Virus record (IMG/VR): IMGVR_UViG_3300028920_000148
Span: 1-39,655 of that record
DNA from: a virus
Length of the DNA: 39,655 nucleotides
Reading direction: 5' to 3' (one strand)
Under the pieces are notes generated by a model. It searched no databases, was not told the origin of the DNA, and saw nothing but the letters and a program-made list of their open reading frames with translations. This document shows positions 23,479 to 30,124 of this stretch, one piece after another; position 1 is the first letter of the stretch, and every line of letters begins with the position of its first letter. Made by a program: the position numbers and the translations under genes.

Positions 23479-25797
23479 TCAATATGCAACAACTCCACCA
23501 GTATTTACGTTGTTGTTCTCTGGTTTAATATAAGGATTATTCCCGTGATAGTCTACGCCTAGTCTGTCTTCCCACATTTCATAATCGTCATCAAACACAT
23601 CTTTTTTCTTTAGCCCGTCTATGGTCATGTTAACTCTTGGTTCTGCTTCCATGCGATAACATTCGTCCTCAAGGGCGTAGCGTGTCGCATCTAGGCAATT
23701 TGATACAAGTATTCCATTTGCGTAGAATAAAGGACAGTCTTTAATTGTTAGATTATATACGTCTCTTTTGATGTATAAGTTTTCCCCTACAAGAAAATGA
23801 ACATGTTTTAACCTTTGAATATTTGTCAGTCTTAAATGGTTCGTTGCAGATAACACAGCGTCTTTCAATGTCATCAACCTTTGAATCACGCCTATGCTTC
23901 GACTTACAAGCATTTGAACAATAGATCGCTTTCTTTGTGCGTGTATAGAATTGTTTTCCACATTGTTTGCATGTATGCTCGAAGTCAAGCCCTTTCCCCT
24001 CCCATGCTTTAACGCCGTGATCTCTATGCCATTCTCTGCCCTCTTCGCTTGCGTGCCATTCTTTTGTAAGTGGTCTAATCTTATCAAGATTCTGCTTAAC
24101 AAACTCTTTGTTGTCTTTGTGGTATTGTTTGGCATGCATCGAAATATGTTTCTTTTTACAAATACACTCAAGGTTATCAATGGCGTTATTAGTTTTATTA
24201 TAATCCTTGTGGTGTATTGCATAGTCTTTAGGAATAGTCCCGTTATAGCTCTCCCACACCTCCAGATGTAATGCTTTATGTTTTCCGTTATATCTACAAG
24301 TAGAGATATAATATCTGCCATTAAAATAATACTTCTCGCCATTAAATATAATATGTTTCTTTTCTTGCATGTATCTATTATATCACCGTATCGCATAGAG
24401 TCAATCTTAATCATTCTCCCTTTTGAATATATCTTATGGCTTGCTGTTGAGAATAACTCAACCCCATTTGAATATAGGGATCTATATATCTCTCTAGTCC
24501 CTGTCTTGCCACAATTAATAAGTGGCTTATATCCTATTGGCGTAAGTATTTTGTCGTCAATGGTTATTTTATCTATACGCTTTACTCCATTATCAGTTTC
24601 AACTAGCGTACTGCCAATAAAACAGTGATTGTCTTTATCAACGGGCACTGGCATAGCGTTGCCGTCTTTATCCTCTTTGTATTGGTATGTTTGTATCTCG
24701 TTAACATAGTCCTGACATCTTGGGTGTATGATGATCTCTAGTGACTGCAAAAACTTAATACCGTACTCTATTGATCCTTTGCCTTTCTTTGCGCCAAAAG
24801 CATTTAATCCTAGCTGTTGCCATTCTGCTACTGATTTGGGTTCTGCGCTATCGCACTTAACTATCTCTATCCCTATCTTCTCTTTGACCATCTTAGCAGA
24901 GTCTTTGTTGAGTAGGTTCTTTTGGTATATCGTGTCACAGACATATAGCTTTCTTTGGTTCATGTTTAAGTGTAAGCGCACAAAAGCGAATGGATCGCTA
25001 CTAAATCCCCAGTCAACACCGTTGTGGTATCTGTCAAAAGAGTCTGGATCAAACTTCTCTATCTTCCAATTCTTAAATATAATATGGCCAAGTATTCCCC
25101 AATTACCTAGAGTATATACCTCATACCAGTATCTATCCTTCTCGTTCTCTAGTGCTGCACAATCTTCTGGCTCTAAGAACTCATTATCTTTGTATGTTGT
25201 CTTTAGTATTGATAGATTCTCTGTCTCTGCATAGTTTTCTGCTTCATTCCATAGCCCTTTAAAATACTCTGTATATATCCAGTGAGACTTTAATATCGGG
25301 TTAAATGAGATAGTTAGCCTCTTTTTAAATTTTGATCTACCTCTAAGTCTTTTCTTTAGCTGTTTAATATCGTCTAGTTCTGCTTCTGTAGCTTCCTCTA
25401 CCCATATATCAGTGATAACACCTTTAGCTGGTGTAATAGATTTAACCTTCTCTACGTCGTCTAGGCCAGCAAATAGTATCTGTGAGCCTGTTAGCTCGCA
25501 TGTAATAACCATCTCTGACTTGTTTATGCTGAAATAGTCCTGTAGCTTAAACTTATATATTGACTTCTTTATCTCGTTAAATGTTGACTTCCTGAGTGTG
25601 TTGCCTGTCTTACGGCAGATTAAATAGTTTCTACCCCTTAATACGTCTAATACTGTTCTGTCTGAGAGAAACACTGACTTACCAGAAGATGATCCGCCAA
25701 AATATATCTGTTCTCTATGCGTATTGTCTATATGCCTAACGTATACTTTGTTAAAGACTCCTTCTGTCTTTATATCAATCTGTAATTGATTTACCAT
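23479..25797 (-). CDS. terL: Terminase large subunit with intein, 772 aa precursor
   Basis: The ATPase domain has Walker A GGSSSGKS (residues 34-41), Walker B VITDIWVEE (127-135) and SFNP (164-167). The nuclease domain has D262 (GVDWGF), D316 (CDSAEP) and D703 (CLDATRYALE). Between H391 and C701 lies a 309-residue intein. Splicing would give a 463-residue enzyme, normal for the family. The intein interrupts the conserved NH-x-D-A-RYA motif two residues before the third catalytic aspartate, so the nuclease is probably inactive before splicing. The enzyme packages DNA through the portal. The start overlaps the small subunit by 23 bases; the ribosome site is weak. Confidence 0.9.
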   Translation of the reverse strand: MVNQLQIDIKTEGVFNKVYVRHIDNTHREQIYFGGSSSGKSVFLSDRTVLDVLRGRNYLICRKTGNTLRKSTFNEIKKSIYKFKLQDYFSINKSEMVITCELTGSQILFAGLDDVEKVKSITPAKGVITDIWVEEATEAELDDIKQLKKRLRGRSKFKKRLTISFNPILKSHWIYTEYFKGLWNEAENYAETENLSILKTTYKDNEFLEPEDCAALENEKDRYWYEVYTLGNWGILGHIIFKNWKIEKFDPDSFDRYHNGVDWGFSSDPFAFVRLHLNMNQRKLYVCDTIYQKNLLNKDSAKMVKEKIGIEIVKCDSAEPKSVAEWQQLGLNAFGAKKGKGSIEYGIKFLQSLEIIIHPRCQDYVNEIQTYQYKEDKDGNAMPVPVDKDNHCFIGSTLVETDNGVKRIDKITIDDKILTPIGYKPLINCGKTGTREIYRSLYSNGVELFSTASHKIYSKGRMIKIDSMRYGDIIDTCKKRNILYLMARSIILMADIISLLVDITENIKHYIWRCGRAITGLFLKTMQYTTRIIIKLITPLITLSVFVKRNIFRCMPNNTTKTTKSLLSRILIRLDHLQKNGTQAKRAENGIEITALKHGRGKGLTSSIHANNVENNSIHAQRKRSIVQMLVSRSIGVIQRLMTLKDAVLSATNHLRLTNIQRLKHVHFLVGENLYIKRDVYNLTIKDCPLFYANGILVSNCLDATRYALEDECYRMEAEPRVNMTIDGLKKKDVFDDDYEMWEDRLGVDYHGNNPYIKPENNNVNTGGVVAY
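23753..24370 (-). CDS. HNH homing endonuclease gene nested out of frame in the intein, 205 aa
   Basis: HNH motif: H53-H54 in AIHHKDYNKTNN, N66-L67, C71, H75 and H79. Two Cys4 fingers follow: C134/C137/C151/C155 and C172/C175/C190/C194. This layout fits a free-standing HNH homing endonuclease that would cut intein-less terminase genes. It is not in the terminase frame. It has its own ATG, an in-frame TGA five codons before that ATG, and a TAA stop inside intein block F. It therefore looks like an independent gene and not a domain of the intein. A promoter candidate ends six bases before the ATG; no clear ribosome site is present. Confidence 0.85.
   Translation of the reverse strand: MQEKKHIIFNGEKYYFNGRYYISTCRYNGKHKALHLEVWESYNGTIPKDYAIHHKDYNKTNNAIDNLECICKKKHISMHAKQYHKDNKEFVKQNLDKIRPLTKEWHASEEGREWHRDHGVKAWEGKGLDFEHTCKQCGKQFYTRTKKAIYCSNACKSKHRRDSKVDDIERRCVICNEPFKTDKYSKVKTCSFSCRGKLIHQKRRI
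24377..24404 (-). promoter_or_regulatory. Candidate promoter for the nested HNH gene
   Basis: TTGACT (24399-24404) and TATAAT (24377-24382) with a 16-base spacer, 11 of 12 consensus bases. The ATG of the HNH gene begins seven bases after TATAAT, so a transcript from here would start at or very near the start codon. Confidence 0.45.
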
Positions 25798-26203
25798 CTA
25801 TGCTTAATACTACGTTAGCTTGCTTCTGTTTGTTATCCTTTTCATATCTGCCCTGTAGTTTATTGTATATGTCTATAGCTCTGAGCTTAGTTGATAGGTC
25901 TGCTGACTGATTAATAACAAAAGAGTGTTGAGCATCTACTGATTCATCGTTATATCCTTGTTTATTCAGTAGGTCTCTCCCAGCCTCGTATATCTTAGGC
26001 GTTCTTAGTAGTTCATATGCCTTAACTCCTGCAAAATTATAGTTAATTGTACCGTTTTTAGTTTGAAACTCTCCTTCACCAAAGGCAGATAGTATAGATT
26101 GAGTGCCGTTTCCGAAGGTGTCGCTGCTTTGTGTATAGTAATACTCTACAAAGAGAGCTTCGTTATCTGTTAGTTGTTTAGTTAGTAGAGGGCTTTTAGG
26201 CAT
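25775..26203 (-). CDS. terS: Terminase small subunit, 142 aa
   Basis: Start chosen at ATG 26203; GGAG lies ten bases upstream, while an in-frame GTG at 26212 is too close to it. The N-terminus (LTDNEALFVEYYYTQSSDTFGNGTQSILSAFG) and the following GVKAYELLRTPKIYEAGRDLL match the DNA-binding helix-turn-helix region of small terminase subunits. The C-terminal helix (LSTKLRAIDIYNKLQGRYEKD) would oligomerise and meet the large subunit. It recognises the packaging site. It overlaps the large subunit gene. Confidence 0.8.
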   Translation of the reverse strand: MPKSPLLTKQLTDNEALFVEYYYTQSSDTFGNGTQSILSAFGEGEFQTKNGTINYNFAGVKAYELLRTPKIYEAGRDLLNKQGYNDESVDAQHSFVINQSADLSTKLRAIDIYNKLQGRYEKDNKQKQANVVLSIDGKSITD

Positions 26204-26375
26204 TAGCTGCACTCTCCAGTATTTCTTCTATCGCTGCCTGTTCTGCTATGTGTCTAAACTCACCGCACCAGTCTCCTAGGATTTTAGGTTCATTCTTTGG
26301 TAGTCTTCTACAATAGCCGTTGTATGTTTGCATCTTGTGAGGCATGAAGTATATACAGTCTTTACATTTATCCAT
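26196..26375 (-). CDS. Small Cys-rich protein with WCGEF motif, 59 aa
   Basis: Start chosen at ATG 26375 behind AAGGAG; the longer frame lacks a site. C-x2-C near the N-terminus (CKDC), a single Cys (YCRRLP) and a final DWCGEF give four zinc ligands in the spacing of a common phage miniprotein type. It overlaps the terminase small subunit by eight bases. Function unknown. Confidence 0.65.
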   Translation of the reverse strand: MDKCKDCIYFMPHKMQTYNGYCRRLPKNEPKILGDWCGEFRHIAEQAAIEEILESAANA

Positions 26376-26493
26376 TAATAATCTCCTTAATATAGTCCAC
26401 AAAATTTACTTGTTTGTTATATACAGCGTCTAGAATCTCTTGAGCTGTTTCTTTTCTTATTCTATCTACTATTTCATCAAATTCATTATCCAT
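26371..26493 (-). CDS. Small acidic protein, 40 aa
   Basis: ORF from ATG 26493 (MDNEFDEIVDRIRKE...) to TAA, overlapping its neighbours at both ends (TAATG at the start, five bases at the end). One amphipathic helix is likely. AAGGG stands upstream. No family recognised. Confidence 0.5.
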
Positions 26494-26615
26494 TACTTTT
26501 TCCCTTGACTAGCTTTAATCGCCTTTAGTCGTTTAATTGCTTTAGCTTTTGTTTTGCTTATACCAGGAGTGTTAGCTATTTTATATCCACCTTTTACTTT
26601 TCTTATTGGTGACAT
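26493..26615 (-). CDS. Small basic protein, 40 aa
   Basis: MSPIRKVKGGYKIANTPG, then a Lys/Ala-rich helix (SKTKAKAIKRLKAIKAS). I recall this RKVKGGYK pattern in small proteins near phage and ribosome-associated genes; the function is unknown. It overlaps the next start by TAATG. No strong ribosome site is seen, so it may depend on coupling with the 49-aa gene ending one base upstream. Confidence 0.55.
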   Translation of the reverse strand: MSPIRKVKGGYKIANTPGISKTKAKAIKRLKAIKASQGKK

Positions 26616-26616
26616 G

Positions 26617-26766
26617 TTATGCGCCTATAGATAGTTTAAATTGGTTGTAGTTAAATGCTGTTATGTCTGATACTTTGTCTTCTAAAATGGCTAATAGTTT
26701 GTTTGCTTTTAGCAATACTTCTTCGTATTCATTTAATATTTTTGGAGTTGTTAGGTTGTTGTACAT
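26617..26766 (-). CDS. Small hypothetical protein, 49 aa
   Basis: ORF from ATG 26766 (MYNNLTTPKILNEYEEVLL...) to TAA. AGGAGCATAAATA precedes the ATG. Mostly helical. Its start overlaps the stop of the zinc-ribbon gene (TAATG). Nothing else can be said. Confidence 0.55.
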   Translation of the reverse strand: MYNNLTTPKILNEYEEVLLKANKLLAILEDKVSDITAFNYNQFKLSIGA

Positions 26767-26918
26767 TATTTATGCTCCTGCTTAATAAATCCAGTGTCTT
26801 TATCGCATCTACTACAGTACACCTTTTCTGGTTCTTCTAAGTTTACATATCTTTCTTCTTCAAAACCACAGTGCTGGCAATTAACGTTTGTTATTATTGC
26901 AACTCTGCCACTAGGCAT
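26766..26918 (-). CDS. Zinc-ribbon miniprotein, 50 aa
   Basis: Two Cys pairs, CQHC (residues 14-17) and CSRC (35-38), with strands between: a simple zinc ribbon. AGGAAACAACTA precedes the ATG. It overlaps the end of the 101-aa gene by eight bases. Possibly nucleic-acid binding; no closer assignment. Confidence 0.6.
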   Translation of the reverse strand: MPSGRVAIITNVNCQHCGFEEERYVNLEEPEKVYCSRCDKDTGFIKQEHK

Positions 26919-27216
26919 TAGTTGTTTCCTTTAACTTTTCTTCTAACTTTTTTCGCTCTTCAAATCTTATATAAATATCTTCTAGGTCATTATGCCTACA
27001 TACTACTCTTAATATATTTACTATTGAATCTTTTATAATGTGCTGTCTTCCGAGAAGTATTGATACTTGAGATGGTTCAACATAACAGTTAATCTTTAAC
27101 AACCCTTCTGCGTTTTTAGGTTCAACCACTGAAGTGTCGTCACCATTTAATATTCCCTGTACTATTTCTGTGAATAAATCTACCGCTGCCATCTTTGTCT
27201 TGTGTCTTATTTCCAT
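26911..27216 (-). CDS. KH-domain-like protein, 101 aa
   Basis: Start chosen at ATG 27216 because the preceding GGAGGGG is an ideal ribosome site; the frame extends upstream to a GTG inside that site. LKINCYVEPSQVSILLGRQHIIKDSIVNILRVV resembles a KhpA-type KH domain (shown here in part: VEPSQVSILLGRQ), but the GxxG loop is incomplete (GRQH). RNA binding is a guess. It ends in TAG. Confidence 0.4.
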   Translation of the reverse strand: MEIRHKTKMAAVDLFTEIVQGILNGDDTSVVEPKNAEGLLKINCYVEPSQVSILLGRQHIIKDSIVNILRVVCRHNDLEDIYIRFEERKKLEEKLKETTNA

Positions 27217-27277
27217 TGTCCCCTCCACTTATTCTATTTCATAGCAACGTTATTATATATTATATTGTTATAAATTA

Positions 27278-27493
27278 CTAGTCTTTATAATATTTTTCTT
27301 GTGCAATAACATAATTAATTTCTTTACAAGCTCTTATTACTTTAGCAATGTATTTAGGTTGGTATTCAGGATCTAGCATCTTCTCCCATTCTGCATCTGC
27401 TTCTCTTTGCCACTTAATATCGTTAGTTATCTTTATGTTAATACAAAGAGCTATTGTTATTAGTATTGCTATAACTATAAACTCTTTATTCAT
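27278..27493 (-). CDS. Small membrane protein, 71 aa
   Basis: One N-terminal membrane segment (residues 5-22, FIVIAILITIALCINI) followed by a charged cytoplasmic or periplasmic part of about 45 residues. It ends in tandem TAG TAA. The start overlaps the stop of the 89-aa gene (ATGA). The 61-base gap downstream (27217-27277) is AT-rich and contains TATAAT, but no good -35 box. Confidence 0.55.
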   Translation of the reverse strand: MNKEFIVIAILITIALCINIKITNDIKWQREADAEWEKMLDPEYQPKYIAKVIRACKEINYVIAQEKYYKD

Positions 27494-27759
27494 TCTTTAC
27501 TCTCCTTGTTTTGTTGGATTATTTCTTTGATATAATTAACAACATCTCTACAACTTCCATTTTCTCCTTTTGAAATTATGGCAATTCTATTTTCTTCCCA
27601 TATTTTCTCAACTGTTTCAGCTACTTCAACTCTAGCCTCTCTCTGCTTTTGCTCTACAAAATCGGCTATATTTCTTATATCGTCAGCTTTATCACAACAC
27701 CCTGCACAACCAAAAACAACATCTTCTTTTATCTCATCTATTATCTCTTGTCTATTCAT
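27490..27759 (-). CDS. Small CxxC protein, 89 aa
   Basis: GCAGCCDK near residue 17 gives a CxxCC cluster; then a charged helix (EQKQREARVEVAETVEKIW) and a final helix (VVNYIKEIIQQNKE). The same order appears in the 79-aa protein at 28666-28905, so the two are probably paralogues. The function is unknown. Overlaps with both neighbours are four bases (ATGA). Confidence 0.55.
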   Translation of the reverse strand: MNRQEIIDEIKEDVVFGCAGCCDKADDIRNIADFVEQKQREARVEVAETVEKIWEENRIAIISKGENGSCRDVVNYIKEIIQQNKESKE

Positions 27760-27968
27760 TTGTTTAGCTCCTGTAGTTTATTGTCTACCCACTCCCCAAA
27801 TTCTTCATTATCAAAGTTTAAATATTCATCAAAACATTCTTCAAGTAGCTTGCGTTGTTCGGCTATGTGCCAATCTGCTGTTGCTTCCAATGGGTCTCCA
27901 CCAGTCATTGCACACCTTTCGGCTATTCCGAATATTTTATTAGCTATCTCTTGTCGCTTATTAGTCAT
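27756..27968 (-). CDS. Small hypothetical protein, 70 aa
   Basis: Start chosen at ATG 27968, after GGAGACCACAA; the longer frame lacks a site. Helical with ADWHIAEQRKLLEECFDEYL in the middle and an acidic C-terminus. It overlaps the previous and next genes by a few bases, as throughout this region. No family recognised. Confidence 0.5.
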   Translation of the reverse strand: MTNKRQEIANKIFGIAERCAMTGGDPLEATADWHIAEQRKLLEECFDEYLNFDNEEFGEWVDNKLQELNK

Positions 27969-28125
27969 TTGTGGTCTCCTTGATGTCTTCATCTAAAATT
28001 AGCTTTAATGCAGATATTATTCCTTCTAGTTTCCCTATTCCAAAATTAATTGTTTTTTTATCAGACAAGCTAACTATTGCACTTTCTATTTTTTCTATTA
28101 ATACATCTTTGTCTATATATATCAT
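27961..28125 (-). CDS. Small hypothetical protein, 54 aa
   Basis: ORF from ATG 28125 (MIYIDKDVLIEKIES...) to TAA, behind AAAAGGAGTAGTA, a strong ribosome site. Helical. The upstream gene's TAG TAA lies inside this leader. No family recognised. Confidence 0.55.
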   Translation of the reverse strand: MIYIDKDVLIEKIESAIVSLSDKKTINFGIGKLEGIISALKLILDEDIKETTND

Positions 28126-28127
28126 TA

Positions 28128-28661
28128 CTACTCCTTTTCTAAATCTTTAATCTTATCTCGCATCGTTTTTATTTGATCGTTCATATTGTTTATGGAATAG
28201 CTTATTCCATCAATAACTAGCTGGTAGTGGTGACGCATATTTAATAACTTAGCAATCGCTACCTCTTTAATCAATATTGCTGTCTCTAGCTCTTCTTTTT
28301 CATGCAATAAATCTTCTAAATTGTGAATTTGTGTCAGGCATCTTGACGCATAGTGTTTTGTTTTGTTATAAACAATGTGATATATCTTGTAATATTCTCT
28401 TTCGTGGCTAAGTATCTTTAAACACATTTCATATACTTGGTTATAAATGCTTATCTTTTCTATTATTGTTAATTGTGAACCTTCTAATTGTCCAGCCATA
28501 AAGTTGCGGTATTGTTTAAACTCTTTGAGTCTTTGTGATTTTTCTTTGTGATTGCCGTTTCTGTAGGCGTCCTCTAGTCTCATAACAGAGTTATAAACAA
28601 GGGCTACTAATCCTTTGCACTCAAGAAAAATATCTGGCATTGGTATTACTTTAGTTATCAT
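28128..28661 (-). CDS. Coiled-coil hypothetical protein, 177 aa
   Basis: Almost wholly helical. Residues 115-175 (HNLEDLLHEKEELETAIL... and MNDQIKTMRDKIKDLEKE) form a likely coiled coil; the first half is a helical bundle with several aromatic residues. No known motif. It ends in TAG followed at once by TAA. Confidence 0.55.
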   Translation of the reverse strand: MITKVIPMPDIFLECKGLVALVYNSVMRLEDAYRNGNHKEKSQRLKEFKQYRNFMAGQLEGSQLTIIEKISIYNQVYEMCLKILSHEREYYKIYHIVYNKTKHYASRCLTQIHNLEDLLHEKEELETAILIKEVAIAKLLNMRHHYQLVIDGISYSINNMNDQIKTMRDKIKDLEKE

Positions 28662-28665
28662 GGCT

Positions 28666-28905
28666 TTACTCCTTATTGGCTTCGATTATTTTATCTAAAT
28701 AATCTTTTAATTCTTCCCATAAATACCAATCTTCATTTGGCGCACCTATAACATCTTTTGTAATTGCCTCTGCTACCTCTCGCCTTGCTTGTCTTTCTCG
28801 TTTTTCGATGTAGTCTGATAAATTTCCATAAATGTTTGGTTTATAGCATTTTCCGCATAAATTGAAATGATTTTTTAAATATTTTATTGTATCTTCTCTA
28901 CTCAT
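28666..28905 (-). CDS. Small CxxC protein, 79 aa, paralogue of 27490-27759
   Basis: Contains CGKC (residues 17-20), EKRERQARREVAEAI (34-48) and a final LKDYLDKIIEANKE, in the same order as the 89-aa protein. Start behind AAGGGAGATAGTA. It is the first gene downstream of the hairpin region 28948-29185, whose transcript, if any, would form its leader. Confidence 0.55.
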   Translation of the reverse strand: MSREDTIKYLKNHFNLCGKCYKPNIYGNLSDYIEKRERQARREVAEAITKDVIGAPNEDWYLWEELKDYLDKIIEANKE

Positions 28906-28928
28906 TACTATCTCCCTTGCTTTTATTT

Positions 28929-28976
28929 AGTATACATTCACTTGCTCAATGTCTACTAACTTGCGTTTTTGTAGAC
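28929..28976 (-). promoter_or_regulatory. Weak candidate promoter overlapping a hairpin
   Basis: TAGACA (28971-28976) and TATACT (28929-28934). TAGACA lies in one arm of the inverted repeat at 28948-28979. The distance is larger than a normal spacer, so only TATACT with an alternative -35 inside the hairpin is likely (TTGAGC at 28944-28949 is too close). Use with caution. Confidence 0.2.
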
Positions 28977-29185
28977 ATTGGTGGCTAGAGGGGAAGTTTC
29001 ACAGAGGCGTAATCGCTTGATTCACTTGTCGGGTTTAAACCTAGGAGCCTATCCCTACTCTAGCCGTGCTACACACAGGCTATCCTAGTTGTAGCTTGTT
29101 ATTGTGGCAGTTGGTCTGCAATATCTGTATGCGATTAACGGCTTACAAACGTATTTATCAGGGTACCACCCCCACACAATAACAA
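28948..29185. ncRNA. Chain of hairpins in a noncoding GC-rich region
   Basis: Between the genes ending at 28905 and 29198 there is no supportable gene. Four stems follow one another with zero to three bases between them: AATGTCTAC/GTAGACATT (28948-28956 with 28971-28979); GGCTAGAG plus GGGA with TCCC plus CTCTAGCC (28983-28994 with 29052-29065); GCTACA/TGTAGC (29068-29073 with 29090-29095); TTGTTATTGTG/CACAATAACAA (29096-29106 with 29175-29185). Inner hairpins lie at 29005-29018 and 29107-29119. I counted 94 G+C in 200 bases from 28981, high for this AT-rich phage. It could be a structured RNA or a replication origin; the strand is undecided. Confidence 0.6.
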
Positions 29186-29197
29186 ATTATCAAAGTT

Positions 29198-29329
29198 CTA
29201 TTTATACAAATTCTCCATTGCGTTCAAAAACTCTAGCATATCAAATAGCTTATCTTGCTCTTTTCTATTCTCTGGTATTTGTAGTTTCCAGTTTATTTCT
29301 TTTTTCTTTTCAGCTATTGCTTTTATCAT
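29198..29329 (-). CDS. Small hypothetical protein, 43 aa
   Basis: ORF from ATG 29329 (MIKAIAEKKKEINWKLQ...) to TAG. AGAGG stands upstream. Charged and helical. It overlaps the zinc-ribbon gene by 20 bases and is the last gene before the hairpin region. Confidence 0.45.
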   Translation of the reverse strand: MIKAIAEKKKEINWKLQIPENRKEQDKLFDMLEFLNAMENLYK

Positions 29330-29468
29330 CTTGTACCTCTTTTAAAATGCTTTTTACAGTGGTTGTTTTTTCACAATGGTTACAATACCATCTGTGGAAC
29401 TGTCCATCCTTAACTATTTTTAAGTCTTCTCCACCGCATTTATCGCAAATATAATGTTCTATCTTCAT
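29310..29468 (-). CDS. Zinc-ribbon miniprotein, 52 aa
   Basis: Cys pairs CDKC (residues 8-11) and CNHC (29-32) separated by short strands form a zinc ribbon. The tail is Lys/Thr-rich. Start overlaps the stop of the 74-aa gene (ATGA). Probably nucleic-acid or protein binding; not further assigned. Confidence 0.6.
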   Translation of the reverse strand: MKIEHYICDKCGGEDLKIVKDGQFHRWYCNHCEKTTTVKSILKEVQDDKSNS

Positions 29469-29689
29469 GCTTTTACCAACTTATATTTATCAAATACTAT
29501 TGTCCTTGATTTGCTTGTTGGTTTAAACTTAACTGTTTTCCTAGCAAACTTATATCCTGCTGGTGTGTTTTCTCTTATCTCTCTTGCACGCCTATCTGCA
29601 TGTGCTGAATAAATAATATCGCACATCTCTCTGTTGCTTAACCATCTTTTCTTTAACTCTCTAGTTAGTATCTCTTTTTTACTTATCAT
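29465..29689 (-). CDS. Winged-helix-like small protein, 74 aa
   Basis: KKRWLSNREMCDIIYSAHADRRAREIRE followed by a basic hairpin (ARKTVKFKPTSKSRTIVF) resembles a compact winged-helix domain of phage early proteins (helix-turn-helix at about 13-40, wing at 50-68). Could be a DNA-binding regulator. Start overlaps the upstream end by 11 bases. Confidence 0.4.
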   Translation of the reverse strand: MISKKEILTRELKKRWLSNREMCDIIYSAHADRRAREIRENTPAGYKFARKTVKFKPTSKSRTIVFDKYKLVKA

Positions 29690-30068
29690 TTTTAACCCCC
29701 TTTAATTCTTCTAACTGGTCAATAAATAGACTTGCTTGTTCTTTTGTTAGAGTGGTTATAGATATGTCCTCAGAGCCAAGTAGTTTCGTTTTAAGGCGTT
29801 TCTTTGTATCTTCTAAGGCATAACCGTACTTTGTGGCTAGCTCGCCGTAGAGGATGTTTATTTTCGCCTTTTGCTCGTTTGACGCTGTTGATAACTGATT
29901 AATGGCTGTTGCCCCGTCAATATTCATTTCAACTTTTAATGGCTTCTTTAAGAAGTTGGTTATCTGTTGCATAACTCGACTAGCGTCTGTCTCTGGTAGA
30001 TCAAACTCTAGCCTTACAGCACCAGTAGCCATATTTTTAAATCTTATTAGCTCAGCATTAAATAACAT
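29679..30068 (-). CDS. Hypothetical protein in the recombination block, 129 aa
   Basis: The first part (residues 14-50) contains ATGAVRLEFDLPETDASRV and looks like a small alpha/beta unit. The second part (EQKAKINILYGELATKYGYALEDTKKRLK) is helical and recalls phage recombination-associated proteins of the NinB type, but key residues cannot be confirmed. It sits downstream of the 79-aa protein and the possible annealing protein. Ribosome site AAGGAGTAAATAA before ATG. Confidence 0.4.
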   Translation of the reverse strand: MLFNAELIRFKNMATGAVRLEFDLPETDASRVMQQITNFLKKPLKVEMNIDGATAINQLSTASNEQKAKINILYGELATKYGYALEDTKKRLKTKLLGSEDISITTLTKEQASLFIDQLEELKGVKNDK

Positions 30069-30124
30069 TTATTTACTCCTTAAAATGGCACAGAATTTGG
30101 GTAATCATTGTGATCTGCTAAAGT

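Larger units (their letters stand above)
23698..24624 (-). other. Intein in terminase large subunit (Cys1, Asn309)
   Basis: Starts with CFIGSTLVETDNG (block A) and has TASH (block B, residues 451-454 of the precursor). It ends with VYNLTIKDCPLFYANGILVSN-like blocks F and G, split here as VYNLTIKDCPL and FYANGILVSN, followed by Cys+1. Asn is at the last position, but the usual penultimate His is Ser. The middle, about precursor residues 477-680, has no homing-endonuclease motif in this frame and looks like the shadow of the HNH gene, yet is free of stops. Confidence 0.9.

Noticed and set aside
23698-24624. Group I intron in the terminase gene
   Set aside because: The insert is open in the terminase frame and has protein splicing blocks at both ends; no intron core was recognised.
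28983-29065. tRNA or tmRNA on the minus strand, since the stem ends GCC-ACCA
   Set aside because: No T-loop, D-arm or anticodon arm of normal form can be drawn, although the acceptor-like stem is perfect.
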